This document shows positions 47,623 through 56,108 of a DNA stretch of 64,000 nt, one piece after another. The DNA comes from Ruegeria arenilitoris (lineage in GTDB: Bacteria > Pseudomonadota > Alphaproteobacteria > Rhodobacterales > Rhodobacteraceae). Made by a program: the position numbers and the translations under genes. Under the pieces are notes generated by a model. It did no database searches. It saw only the letters and a program-made list of their open reading frames with translations, and had not been told where the DNA came from. Each line of letters opens with the position of its first letter. Position 1 is the stretch's first letter. The stretch is taken from the NCBI RefSeq assembly GCF_013035315.1, contig NZ_WQHP01000005.1, positions 196,001 through 260,000 on the forward strand, in the 5' to 3' direction.

Positions 47623-48525
47623 CTAGTTGACCAACAGCACCGCCTCGACCCGGCGATTCAGCTCACGGCCTTCGGGCGTGGCGTTCGATGTGAGCGGGGC
47701 CAGATAGCCGATACCGCGCGCCTCAAGCCGGTCGGCGACAACCCCATGCGCTTCGATCAGACGGGCGCGCACAGCTTGTGCCCGCCCCGTGCTGACCGAA
47801 ATGTTGGCGTCCAGTGCCCCGGTGTCATCGGTATGCCCCACAAGCGCCAGACGGGTTTCCGGGTTTTTCGCTAAAAACTCAGCGATCAATTCCAGCGAGG
47901 AAAATGGCCCTTCGCCCAGCGTCATCTCTCCGGTACGGAAATGCAGATCGTCCAAAATAACGTGACCATTCTGTTCAAGCCCCGCAAGCAGATCTGCGGG
48001 TGGCGTCACCGTGTCTTCGATTACCAAGGGCGGCGGGGCCTCGGCCCCAACGGGCGTGACCCGGATCAACTGCACATAGCCATCCGGTGGATTGCGGCTG
48101 ACCAGCAGACTGACCACATCGCCCCCACGAAGAGCGGACAGAAAGCGATAATCCTGAATGGCCACATACATGTCCGGCGTCGGCACGACCTCGGTACCAA
48201 AGCGAAAATCGAACCCGCCACAAACGCGCGCCTCGCAATCCAGCAGGATCTCGTACCCTTGCGCTTCGATCTGGTCGCGCAGCGGTGCCAGCAACTGAAG
48301 CGTCGTGCTGGAGCCTGACTGCAGTCGCCATGTCAGCCTTTCAACCTTACCTTCGACTTCACGCACAGGAACCGCACCGTCGGCGAAGGGACCGATGGGC
48401 AACTCATAGCTGTCCAGCTCGCTGGTGCGATCACTCACAAGCCGCGCGCCGGCTGGCAGGGTCAGGTTTTGGGCCGCCACCTGACCAGCCATCAACAAAA
48501 GACAGATTGCGGCCGCTCGGATCAT
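47623..48525 (-). CDS. OmpA family protein
   Basis: 300 aa. The signal peptide MIRAAAICLLLMAGQVAAQ precedes a mixed domain and a C-terminal OmpA peptidoglycan-binding domain (about 190-300) with LALVGHTDDTGALDANISVSTGRAQAVRARLIEAHGV and GRELNRRVEAVLLVN. It has no N-terminal OmpA barrel. It probably tethers envelope components to peptidoglycan. The start overlaps the stop of the AhpD-like gene by 4 nt; it is last in a minus-strand operon with the AhpD, GNAT and CinA-like genes. Confidence 0.92.
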   Translation of the reverse strand: MIRAAAICLLLMAGQVAAQNLTLPAGARLVSDRTSELDSYELPIGPFADGAVPVREVEGKVERLTWRLQSGSSTTLQLLAPLRDQIEAQGYEILLDCEARVCGGFDFRFGTEVVPTPDMYVAIQDYRFLSALRGGDVVSLLVSRNPPDGYVQLIRVTPVGAEAPPPLVIEDTVTPPADLLAGLEQNGHVILDDLHFRTGEMTLGEGPFSSLELIAEFLAKNPETRLALVGHTDDTGALDANISVSTGRAQAVRARLIEAHGVVADRLEARGIGYLAPLTSNATPEGRELNRRVEAVLLVN

Positions 48526-49094
48526 CGGGCCTGCGCGTGATATTCGTCGTTCGGGGCCATAGCCGTCGCACTGGCGACCCGGTTCGACATATTGAAAAAG
48601 CCGGTCACATTGGCGATGTCCCAGATGTCCCGGTCGCTGAAGCCTGCATCCCGCAGTCGCTGGCGGTCAGGTTCTTCGATCTCGGTGCTGGCAGTGGTCA
48701 TCCTGGCGGCAAAATCCAGCATGGCGCGTTGGCGCTCGTCCAGTGGGGCCACGCGGTAGTTCATAACCAGCATCTCGCCCAATTGCGGATTACCAGACAA
48801 TTGCCGGACGGCCGCACCGTGGGCCACCAAACAGTAAAAGCACTTGTTGATCGCAGACACGACCACCGCAATCATCTCGCGTTCCAGTTTCGACAACGCG
48901 CTGTCGCCCAGCATGAGGTCGTTATACATGGCCGTAAACGCGTTCAGCTTGTCGATGTCGAAGGCATAGGCCCTAAGGACATTGGGCACAAACCCCAGCT
49001 TATCGACGCAGATGTCAAAGTATTTCTGCGTCTCTGGTGGCAGCGGATCCACCATCGGCAGATCCAGCGCGGTAGGCATTGTTTGGTCGGTCAC
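48522..49094 (-). CDS. Peroxidase-related (AhpD-like/carboxymuconolactone decarboxylase) protein
   Basis: About 190 aa. The redox motif CFYCLVAH (CxxC followed by His) in NKCFYCLVAHGAAVRQL and the flanking LSKLEREMIAVVVSAIN identify an AhpD-fold peroxidase-related enzyme. The start is uncertain: GTG 49094 has AGGAG 10 bases upstream; the in-frame GTG at 49103 overlaps the GNAT stop but sits too close to the ribosome site. It lies between a GNAT gene and the OmpA gene on one transcript. Confidence 0.85.
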   Translation of the reverse strand: MTDQTMPTALDLPMVDPLPPETQKYFDICVDKLGFVPNVLRAYAFDIDKLNAFTAMYNDLMLGDSALSKLEREMIAVVVSAINKCFYCLVAHGAAVRQLSGNPQLGEMLVMNYRVAPLDERQRAMLDFAARMTTASTEIEEPDRQRLRDAGFSDRDIWDIANVTGFFNMSNRVASATAMAPNDEYHAQAR

Positions 49095-49099
49095 TTCGG

Positions 49100-49819
49100 T
49101 CACTCTCCTTGGGCAAGGTGACGGTAATGGTATTCTCCGCTGATCTCCATCCCAAGCGCACGGTACAGCCCGTTTGCCCCGTCATTGGCCTTGGTGCAGA
49201 TCACACTCAGCGTATGTGCGCCTTTTTCTTTGGCCCAAAACGCCGCCTTTCGCATGGCCCATTGACCCAGGCCCTGGCGGCGATGCTCTGGCAGGATTTC
49301 CAGCGCATGCACCATGGCGATACCGTCATGGATGGCGACAAATCCCGTTCCAGCAGGTTTGTCAGAGTGGCGCAGCAACAGACCGGTTTTTGGCCCCTTA
49401 GCGCGGTCCATGACGGCCAGTCGTTCGGGCCCGATCCCTGCTTGCGCCCAAATTTCGACCATGATCGCCAAAGGGCTCCAAATGGTGAAGGCTGTGACTT
49501 TCGGGATCGGTTGATCTGCCAAGTGATCGACGGGACATTCGTAAATATTGACCGGATCAAGAATGTCATAACCGCGGTCCGCAAGCTTTTGATCCAACAC
49601 TTCATCACCCGGTCGCAGGCAAAAAAATGGCCGTTGCCCCATCGCACACATCGCCTCTTCGGCGGCTGTAATCTCGTCTTCTGACGCGGGCCCCATCGCG
49701 CTGGCGGCTGACACGCGCGAACCGCCGCCCAGTCCCTGCCGCAGTTGGAACGGCCCAAGTGTCTCGTATCGCGCTGCGGGCCATGTGCCGTCGACGACGG
49801 CCGCCCAGTTCGGGCTCAA
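49100..49819 (-). CDS. GNAT family N-acetyltransferase
   Basis: 239 aa, starting at TTG, which overlaps the stop of the CinA-like gene (TTGA). The acetyl-CoA-binding block is HALEILPEHRRQGLGQWAMRKAAFWAKEKG, followed by SVICTKANDGANGLYRALGMEISGEYHYR. The N-terminal half (DEITAAEEAMCAMGQRPFFCLRPGD) resembles a second, degenerate GNAT domain. The substrate is unknown. Confidence 0.85.
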   Translation of the reverse strand: MSPNWAAVVDGTWPAARYETLGPFQLRQGLGGGSRVSAASAMGPASEDEITAAEEAMCAMGQRPFFCLRPGDEVLDQKLADRGYDILDPVNIYECPVDHLADQPIPKVTAFTIWSPLAIMVEIWAQAGIGPERLAVMDRAKGPKTGLLLRHSDKPAGTGFVAIHDGIAMVHALEILPEHRRQGLGQWAMRKAAFWAKEKGAHTLSVICTKANDGANGLYRALGMEISGEYHYRHLAQGE

Positions 49820-50538
49820 AGCCCCAACTCTTTCGCCAACCTTGTGGTGGCCGCGTCAACTTTTGACCCATCTGTGCCGCGAACCACCACGTTAGAGCCG
49901 AATACGCCGTTCACCTGGAACGGATAGCTGCCGATGGCAAGGTCGGGGAAATCGTCTGCCAAGGTGGACAAGATCGACGCGATATCCCCCTCGCCCCGAT
50001 TGACGCGCAGCGTTTGCGACAACAGTGGGTCACCGCCCGTCAGTTTGGGCAGAACACTGGCAACCATAGCCTGAAAGATCGTCGGAATCCCCGCCATCAC
50101 ATGCACATTGCCCAACGTGAACCCCGGCGCCGTCGATACCGGATTGTCGATCAACGTTGCTCCATCGGGGATACGTGCCATGCGCAGACGCGCTTCGTTC
50201 AGTTCCAGCCCCGAATTCTCATAGTGCCGTTCCAACAGCGCCCGCGCATCGTCCCGCACGTCGATCAAGGCACCAAAGGCCCGCGCAATGCAGTCGGCGG
50301 TGATATCATCATGCGTCGGGCCAATACCGCCACTTGTAAACACGTGATCGAAACCTTCGGACAGGGTGCGCACGGCTTCTTCAATGGCCGCCGCTTCATC
50401 ACTGACCATGCGGACTTCTTTGAGGTCGATGCCCTGTTTCGTCAGTTCCTGCGCAAGGTAATGCATGTTTGCATCCCGTGTGCGCCCCGACAGGATTTCA
50501 TCCCCGATCACAAGCATTGCTGCGGTTGGGTTCGCCAT
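49816..50538 (-). CDS. CinA-like competence/damage-inducible protein (molybdopterin-binding domain)
   Basis: 240 aa. AMLVIGDEILSGRTRDANMHYLAQELTKQG and DHVFTSGGIGPTHDDITADCIARAFG are the MoCF/CinA N-domain signatures. The C-terminal PncC deamidase domain of full CinA is absent, so this is the short, stand-alone form common in alphaproteobacteria. The start MANPTAAMLVIG has AAAGGA upstream; residues to 50685 are excluded. It is the first gene of a four-gene operon. Confidence 0.9.
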   Translation of the reverse strand: MANPTAAMLVIGDEILSGRTRDANMHYLAQELTKQGIDLKEVRMVSDEAAAIEEAVRTLSEGFDHVFTSGGIGPTHDDITADCIARAFGALIDVRDDARALLERHYENSGLELNEARLRMARIPDGATLIDNPVSTAPGFTLGNVHVMAGIPTIFQAMVASVLPKLTGGDPLLSQTLRVNRGEGDIASILSTLADDFPDLAIGSYPFQVNGVFGSNVVVRGTDGSKVDAATTRLAKELGL

Positions 50539-50608
50539 GTCCTGTCCTTTCCTACTGACACTTTGGGCGCAAGATATCGTTCCTACCGGGTCGAGCAAGG
50601 GCCGTGTG

Positions 50609-51172
50609 TCAATCCCGCAGCACTTCGGCCGGCAAATCCGCTGTAATGCGCTCGAACAGATCCATATCGTGCATTGACCGCGCAAGGATCATTGCACCTT
50701 CCATCCGGGCAATCATATCTGCGGCACGAGTCTCCGGATTCGGCGTTCCCGCTGCGCGAAACACCGTTTCAAGCCACACGAGATTGCGCTCAAAGAACTC
50801 GCGCGTGCGATTGGCGACCGGATCTGGCAGTCTGGCGATTTCGGCACCGAACATTCCGCACAAGCACATAAGGTCCTGTTCGATCAACGCTTGCCGATAG
50901 GCGGCCACATACTGCACCAACAGCTCGGACGGCGTGGACTCGTCCAAGCGGCCCAACGCACCCAGAAATTGATCAGTGTAGCGACCGACCAGCGCCTCGC
51001 CCAAGTCCTCTTTGGTCGGAAAATGATAGTGGATACTGGCCGATTTGATCCCGATTTCCGCCGCGATATCGCGGAAACTAAAGGCATAATACCCGCCTTG
51101 CCGCGCCATTTTCTCGGCCACGTCCAGAATGCGGTTGGCTGTATCGGACAGGGTTTTTTCGGTCTTGGGCAT
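50609..51172 (-). CDS. TetR/AcrR family regulator
   Basis: 187 aa. The N-terminal HTH (SFRDIAAEIGIKSASIHYHFPTKEDLGEALVGRY) is typical; the C-terminal ligand domain includes AEIARLPDPVANRTREFFERN, as in AcuR/NemR-like members. It diverges from an SDR gene, with two identical palindromes between them. It most likely represses both itself and the SDR gene. Confidence 0.93.
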   Translation of the reverse strand: MPKTEKTLSDTANRILDVAEKMARQGGYYAFSFRDIAAEIGIKSASIHYHFPTKEDLGEALVGRYTDQFLGALGRLDESTPSELLVQYVAAYRQALIEQDLMCLCGMFGAEIARLPDPVANRTREFFERNLVWLETVFRAAGTPNPETRAADMIARMEGAMILARSMHDMDLFERITADLPAEVLRD

Positions 51173-51195
51173 CTGCAGTCGAACCTAGTTTTTTA

Positions 51196-51211
51196 CCTAT
51201 CAATAGATAGG
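51196..51211. promoter_or_regulatory. TetR operator copy 1
   Basis: CCTATCAATAGATAGG: 6-bp arms CCTATC / GATAGG around AATA, 24 bases upstream of the TetR start codon. The identical sequence recurs 50 bases away. Confidence 0.75.
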
Positions 51212-51245
51212 GCTTGTATTTGGTTTTGCCAGTCCAATATATCTA

Positions 51246-51261
51246 CCTATCAATAGATAGG
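51246..51261. promoter_or_regulatory. TetR operator copy 2
   Basis: The second exact copy of CCTATCAATAGATAGG, ending 10 bases before the SDR start codon, where it would overlap the ribosome-binding region or the transcription start. The 50-bp centre-to-centre distance suggests binding on a similar DNA face (close to five helical turns). Confidence 0.75.
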
Positions 51262-51271
51262 GAATCTGATC

Positions 51272-52027
51272 ATGACACAATCAACAACTCTTATCATCGG
51301 CGGAACCAGCGGAATGGGCTTGGCCACCGCACGGAAAATTGTAGCTCAGGGGGGCCACGTTACACTGGTCGGATCGTCCGCCAGCAAGCTGGACGCCGTG
51401 AAGGCAGAATTCGGTGACGCCGCAGAGACACACCAGGTAAACCTGCGAAACTCGACAGAGGTCGACGTGCTAGTCGCACGGATCAAAGCCGAGACACGCA
51501 GCATCCAGGGTCTTGTGAACGCAGCCGGAACGTTCGCGCCAAAACCGTTTTTGGAACACTCTGGCGAGGACTTCGACAGCTACATGGACCTGAACCGCGC
51601 CACCTTCTTCATTACGCAGGCTGTCGCTGAAAACATGAAGATGCACGGGGGTGGTAGCATCGTGAACATAGGCTCTATGTGGGCAAAACAAGCCGTCCGG
51701 GCCACCCCATCTTCGGCCTACTCGATGGCCAAAGCCGCGCTTCATTCCCTGACACAACACCTTGCGATGGAACTGGCGGAGCATGGCATCCGTGTGAATG
51801 CCGTCTCGCCCGCCGTCGTCGTAACCCCCATCTACGGTGCCTTCATCGCGCCGGACCAGATCGAGTCGACCCTGACCGACGCTTTCGACGCGTTTCACCC
51901 GATCGGCCGCGTCGGGCGGCCCGAGGATGTGGCAAGCACGGTCACGCATCTTCTGTCCGAGGACGCCTCATGGGTGACCGGCGCCATTTGGGACGTCGAC
52001 GGCGGTGTTATGGCAGGCCTCGTCTGA
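51272..52027 (+). CDS. SDR family oxidoreductase, TetR-controlled
   Basis: 251 aa. The Rossmann motif is GGTSGMGLATA; the catalytic set is complete (Ser in NIGSMWAKQ, Tyr and Lys in SSAYSMAKAALHSL), and NAAGTF is present. It reduces or oxidises a carbonyl/alcohol with NAD(P)H; the substrate is unknown. Dual operators upstream and a divergent TetR gene suggest induction by a small, possibly electrophilic, molecule. Confidence 0.93.
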   Translation: MTQSTTLIIGGTSGMGLATARKIVAQGGHVTLVGSSASKLDAVKAEFGDAAETHQVNLRNSTEVDVLVARIKAETRSIQGLVNAAGTFAPKPFLEHSGEDFDSYMDLNRATFFITQAVAENMKMHGGGSIVNIGSMWAKQAVRATPSSAYSMAKAALHSLTQHLAMELAEHGIRVNAVSPAVVVTPIYGAFIAPDQIESTLTDAFDAFHPIGRVGRPEDVASTVTHLLSEDASWVTGAIWDVDGGVMAGLV

Positions 52028-52066
52028 CACTTCCCTTGCGGGCGAGGGCACGCTAAGCCGGGTGGC

Positions 52067-52777
52067 ATGAAGTTTGCCACCCCGTTGATCCCTGCCCGCC
52101 TGATCCGCCGCTACAAACGCTTTCTCGCCGATTGCCAGTTGGAAGATGGCCGTGAGGTTACCGCCCACTGCGCCAATCCGGGATCTATGATGGGACTGGC
52201 CGAACCGGGGGAAAAGATCTGGTTGGAGCCGAATGACGACCCCAAGAAAAAACTGAAATACGGGTGGCGACTGGTCGATCATGAAAACGGGCATTTCACC
52301 GGCGTCGACACCTCCGTCCCGAACAAAGCATTGCGCAAGGCGCTTGAGGCAGGCGAAATCCCCGAACTGGCCGCCTATCAAACCGTCCGCCCCGAGGTGA
52401 AATACGGTGAAAACAGCCGTATCGACTTTTTGCTGACCCAACCCGGCCTGCCCGATGCCTATGTCGAGGTCAAAAGCGTAACGCTCTCTCGTGAACCCGG
52501 TCTGGCCGAATTCCCCGACAGCGTCACTGCGCGCGGCACCAAACATCTGGGTGAGTTGGCCGCCATGGCGGAACATGGCCACCGAGCAATCATGTTGTAC
52601 TTGGTACAACGCACCGACTGCGACCGCTTTGCCCTAGCTGCAGATATAGATCCGAACTACGCCGCCGCATTCGAGGTTGCGCAGGAAAAGGGTGTCGAAC
52701 GGTTAATTTTCGCCACCCAGATCTCGCCGGATGGGATAAAACTGGATGTCGACAGACCACCATTTGGCTGCAGGTAA
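52067..52777 (+). CDS. sfsA: DNA/RNA nuclease SfsA family protein
   Basis: 236 aa. Blocks RRYKRFLADCQLEDGREVTAHCANPGSMMGL, ENSRIDFLLTQPGLPDAYVEVKSVTL and DSVTARGTKHLGEL match SfsA. The ExK pair in YVEVKSVTL with the RIDF Asp fits a nuclease-like active site. E. coli SfsA was first described as affecting maltose metabolism. It starts 39 bases after the SDR gene. Confidence 0.95.
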   Translation: MKFATPLIPARLIRRYKRFLADCQLEDGREVTAHCANPGSMMGLAEPGEKIWLEPNDDPKKKLKYGWRLVDHENGHFTGVDTSVPNKALRKALEAGEIPELAAYQTVRPEVKYGENSRIDFLLTQPGLPDAYVEVKSVTLSREPGLAEFPDSVTARGTKHLGELAAMAEHGHRAIMLYLVQRTDCDRFALAADIDPNYAAAFEVAQEKGVERLIFATQISPDGIKLDVDRPPFGCR

Positions 52778-52799
52778 CGCGAAAGAGCTGAACGTGACG

Positions 52800-53216
52800 A
52801 TGACTCCAACAGACCTTGTCCGAAGCTTTTACACCGATGTATGGAACCGGCGCGATTATCGCGTGGCGCATGAGATCATTGATGCTGACTTTAGATTCCG
52901 AGGCTCTCTGGGGCCGGAGAAACGCGGCCTTGAGGGGTTTCTGGAATATGTCGACGCGGTACATGCCGCATTGGGGAACTACACGTGCACCATTGAAGAC
53001 ATAGTTCACTCAGAAAACCGGGTCACCGCGCGCATGACATTCCGCGGCAAGCACAGGGCCGAGTTTTTTGGCGTTGCCCCGACAGGCAGAGATATCGAAT
53101 GGGCCGGTGCTGCGTTTTTTTCGGTCGTGGAAGGAAAGCTGTCCGAGCTCTGGGTGCTTGGGGATGTGGATTCGGTCAAGCAGCAGCTGGGCGCGGCAAT
53201 GAGTGGCCATTTTTAG
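52800..53216 (+). CDS. SnoaL-like/ester cyclase family protein
   Basis: 138 aa. LVRSFYTDVWNRRDYRVAHEIIDADFRFRGSLGP, GLEGFLEYVDAVHAALGNYTC and RMTFRGKHRAEFFGVAPTGRDIEWAGAAFF are the NTF2-like SnoaL polyketide-cyclase pattern, often called ester cyclase. A cone-shaped barrel with a small-molecule pocket is expected. The start is uncertain: ATG 52800 or GTG 52794, with GAG upstream. It begins 22 bases after sfsA. Confidence 0.85.
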   Translation: MTPTDLVRSFYTDVWNRRDYRVAHEIIDADFRFRGSLGPEKRGLEGFLEYVDAVHAALGNYTCTIEDIVHSENRVTARMTFRGKHRAEFFGVAPTGRDIEWAGAAFFSVVEGKLSELWVLGDVDSVKQQLGAAMSGHF

Positions 53217-53419
53217 GTTTCTGCGGCCGCAGCACCGGGGCGTCTTGTATCCGCTTGAGGGCGCTATGAGGCACTCACAAGCAGTCAAACCCGCGTCCGT
53301 TGCCACTTGAATTTCCGGATTTACGCGCCATCTGACAGCCTCAAACGCGCGCCCTCTGGAACTTTCTGCACAAGCAGCGTAAAAGGAGCGCTGCGCGCAA
53401 TATTTGGAGCTTAGCGTCG

Positions 53420-54232
53420 ATGAAAGAACATCGTGGCCGTCTGACTAAGGATGGCATCCGCATTTACGAACAGGGTGACTTTGCCGGCATGCATGCGGCA
53501 GGGGCCTTGGCCGCGCGGATACTCGACGACATTGCTGAACATGTCTTTCCGGGCCAGACCACTGGCGCGATCGACGGGTTGATCACGCAAATGGTTGAGG
53601 ATGCGGGCGCAACATCGGCGACGATTGGCTACAAAGGGTACCAGCACGCAAGCTGTATCAGCGTGAATCACGTGGTCTGCCACGGCATTCCCGGCGACAA
53701 GCGATTGAAGGATGGCGACATCCTGAACATCGACGTAACGGTGATCGTCGACGGCTGGTTCGGCGATACTTCGCGCATGTATGTGGCAGGCAAACTGCCC
53801 CGCAAGGCCGAGCGTCTGATTCAGGTTACACATGACGCGCTGTTCAAGGGTATCGAAGCGGTCAAGCCGGGCAAAACCTTTGGCGATATCGGCCACGCGA
53901 TTCAAGCCTATGTCGAGGCGCACCGGATGAGCGTTGTACGCGATTTCTGTGGTCACGGTCTGGGCCGTGTATTCCATGCGCCTCCTAATGTGCTGCACTA
54001 CGGCCGCCCGGGCACGGGTGCCGTGCTGGAAGAAGGCATGTTCTTCACCATCGAGCCGATGGTGAATCTGGGTCGCCCCGAAACCAAAACGCTGGCTGAT
54101 GACTGGACCGCAGTAACGCGCGACAAGTCGTTGTCGGCACAGTTCGAACACTCGGTCGGTGTGACGGCAGATGGGGTCGAGATCTTTACCCTGTCACCAG
54201 GCGACAAGTTCCACCCGACTTATTCGTCCTGA
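53420..54232 (+). CDS. map: Methionine aminopeptidase, type I
   Basis: 270 aa. Removes the initiator Met from nascent proteins. Dinuclear metal ligands are the two Asp in NIDVTVIVDGWFGDTSRMY, His in CGHGLGRVFH, Glu in FTIEPMV and Glu in SAQFEHSVGV; the substrate His is in SVNHVVCHGIP. No N-terminal SH3 or zinc-finger extension is present. The terminal 13 bases overlap a possible short convergent gene. Confidence 0.96.
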   Translation: MKEHRGRLTKDGIRIYEQGDFAGMHAAGALAARILDDIAEHVFPGQTTGAIDGLITQMVEDAGATSATIGYKGYQHASCISVNHVVCHGIPGDKRLKDGDILNIDVTVIVDGWFGDTSRMYVAGKLPRKAERLIQVTHDALFKGIEAVKPGKTFGDIGHAIQAYVEAHRMSVVRDFCGHGLGRVFHAPPNVLHYGRPGTGAVLEEGMFFTIEPMVNLGRPETKTLADDWTAVTRDKSLSAQFEHSVGVTADGVEIFTLSPGDKFHPTYSS

Positions 54233-54399
54233 CTTTCGGCCTGATCCCGTAGCAGTTTCAGCAGCAATGTCTCTGACCCCCACGGCGTAACCGCGTCGTG
54301 GATGAAAACGGGTGCGCGCATCGGTTTAGGCTCTGGCCCAGTGGCAGAGTCGGCATCCTTGGAAAGAGCCCAGAGAGGCGTGGTCACAGCGCGATCCAT
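54220..54399 (-). CDS. Possible small protein of unknown function
   Basis: A 59-aa frame MDRAVTTPLWALSKDADSATGPEPKPMRAPVFIHDAVTPWG and onward. Its 3' end overlaps the map stop by 13 bases, and it lies 23 bases after the HAD gene. The ribosome site is weak (TCGGGTC) and no family is recognised. The composition is protein-like, so it is kept with low confidence. Confidence 0.3.
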   Translation of the reverse strand: MDRAVTTPLWALSKDADSATGPEPKPMRAPVFIHDAVTPWGSETLLLKLLRDQAESQDE

Positions 54400-54422
54400 G
54401 ACCCGAGCGTAACACGGTCGCG

Positions 54423-55058
54423 TCAGATTCCCAAAAGTGATGGGACATCGGCCATATCGGTGAAGACCTCTGCCCCCAGGTCGACCAGCTTTTCGGCATT
54501 TCCCTGCGGCGCGTAGGCCAGACAACGCATGTCGGCACGTTTCGCCGCCGTCACACCGTTCTGGCTGTCTTCGATCACTACGGGAGCCATGGCGTTGAAC
54601 TGCCTGGCCGCAGTCAGAAACATGGTCGGGTCCGGTTTTGCGGTGCCCAGCACATGAGCGGAAAACGCCACCTTGCTCAGGCGGTCCCACAATCCGTTCT
54701 GTCCCAGCGTGATCTGCATCTTTTCCGGACTACCGTTGGATGCGACACAATAGTCTATGCCCTTTTCATCCAGCGCGCTCAGCAGATCCGCGACGCCCGG
54801 CATCAGGTCAACACCGCCCCGCAGGCGGTCGTAGGTTTCGGCATAGACCTCATCCACCCAGTCATCCGGCAGATTTGCGCCAAGCGCGCGCGCCTTGTCG
54901 CGCACCCAAACCATGGTGCCCCCCAGAAAGAACCCGACGCTGTCTTCAAGCGTTAGGTCCAATCCATAGCGGCCCAGGTTGTCGACCAGCACCTGATTGG
55001 ACAGCGGCTCGCTGTCGACCAGAACGCCATCGCAATCGAAAATCACCAGATCGTGCAT
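54423..55058 (-). CDS. HAD-superfamily subfamily IA phosphatase
   Basis: 211 aa. Motif I is IFDCDGVLVDSEPLS (nucleophile Asp and acid/base Asp), motif II CVASNGSP, motif III lysine in GTAKPDPTMF and motif IV IEDSQNGVTAAK. The cap domain is of the beta-phosphoglucomutase/phosphoglycolate phosphatase type. It hydrolyses a sugar or other phosphate ester. The start MHDLVIFDCDG has GAGAGG upstream. Confidence 0.93.
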   Translation of the reverse strand: MHDLVIFDCDGVLVDSEPLSNQVLVDNLGRYGLDLTLEDSVGFFLGGTMVWVRDKARALGANLPDDWVDEVYAETYDRLRGGVDLMPGVADLLSALDEKGIDYCVASNGSPEKMQITLGQNGLWDRLSKVAFSAHVLGTAKPDPTMFLTAARQFNAMAPVVIEDSQNGVTAAKRADMRCLAYAPQGNAEKLVDLGAEVFTDMADVPSLLGI

Positions 55059-55550
55059 AGGAACCTCTCGGATATGCTTTCGATCGGGCGTAACCGACGC
55101 GGGTGGCGACTGCAATCGGGCATCGTGAGCGGTGCAAGGAGAGGCCGTAACCGCCGGATCAGCGGCCACGGCGACCCTGTCACGCCAAGGCCGCAGCGAC
55201 GGCGTCTTTCATTGAGGTGCGCGCGCGACCGATAAGGGTCTCCAAGGCATTGCCTTAATCATGCAACCAACCATCGGTTGCGCCTGCCTCAGCATCAGCG
55301 AAAAACGCAGCGGCGAATTCCCTAAGCCGAACGAGGCTAGACATTCGCAATACGTCTATTTAGACACTGAATTGTAAGGGATGTCTCTGCCGATTTGTGC
55401 AGATACTTCAGCAGCCATGTCCGAGAGCGCGAACGCCTCCCCACGCTATTTTTTAGTTCTGTTCCCGTGACCGTGCTGAGCCACAACAACAGCCAACGCC
55501 TCCGCGTAGACTTTGCGGGCAGCCGGGGTAGTTCAGGCAACTGCGTCGTC
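55059..55550. other. 492-bp region without a supported gene
   Basis: Lies between rsmD (ends at 55551) and the HAD gene (starts at 55058), both on the minus strand. Short ORFs on both strands lack ribosome sites and family features. A small dyad GCAACC...GGTTGC occurs at about 55263-55281. It is unusually long for this window and might hold a decayed gene or a small RNA, but nothing specific can be shown. Confidence 0.4.
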
Positions 55551-56108
55551 TTAACCGACGATCCTTCGCATCAACGAGATATGCGTGTCGCCATACTTCC
55601 GGCTGTCTTCCAATGTGAAACCGTCCGGCGCCGCCATCGGGGCATTCTCTTCCCATACGATGAGCGCATCGTCCGCGATCCAGCCGCCTTCGACCGCTTT
55701 GGTTAGGGCCTTTTGACCCATGGATTTTCCATAAGGTGGGTCGAGGAAAACCAGCGCGAAGGGATCGCCGCCATTCTCGCCTAACCGCGTGACATCGCGG
55801 CGGATCAGGTCTGTGCGGTCGGCGCTGCGGGTAAGGTCGATGTTTTTGCGGATCAAGCCCTGCGCCACGTGCCCGTCATCGACAAAAGTGACATGCACCG
55901 CACCGCGTGACAGCGCCTCGAGCCCCAGAGCGCCAGTACCGGCAAACAAATCCAGGACACGTAGACCTTCAAAGTCGACCTGATGGTTCAGGACGTTGAA
56001 CAGGCTTTCGCGCACCCGGTCTGTGGTGGGGCGCAAATGCGCCCCGGCATCGCCTTTGCCGACCGAGGCCAAAGCCCGGCCCCGGAACTCACCGGCGATG
56101 ATCCTCAC
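55551..56108 (-). CDS. rsmD: 16S rRNA (guanine(966)-N(2))-methyltransferase
   Basis: 185 aa. MRIIAGEFRGRAL is the family start; RPTTDRVRESLFNVL, VLDLFAGTGALGLEALSRGA (SAM site) and the catalytic VFLDPPYGK are all present. It methylates G966 of 16S rRNA. The start overlaps the stop of the FAD reductase gene by 4 nt. Confidence 0.95.
   Translation of the reverse strand: MRIIAGEFRGRALASVGKGDAGAHLRPTTDRVRESLFNVLNHQVDFEGLRVLDLFAGTGALGLEALSRGAVHVTFVDDGHVAQGLIRKNIDLTRSADRTDLIRRDVTRLGENGGDPFALVFLDPPYGKSMGQKALTKAVEGGWIADDALIVWEENAPMAAPDGFTLEDSRKYGDTHISLMRRIVG

Noticed and set aside
53217..53419. Palindrome CTGCGGCCGCAG in the gap before map as a terminator
   Set aside because: The 12-bp palindrome has no loop or T tract; no regulatory role can be supported.
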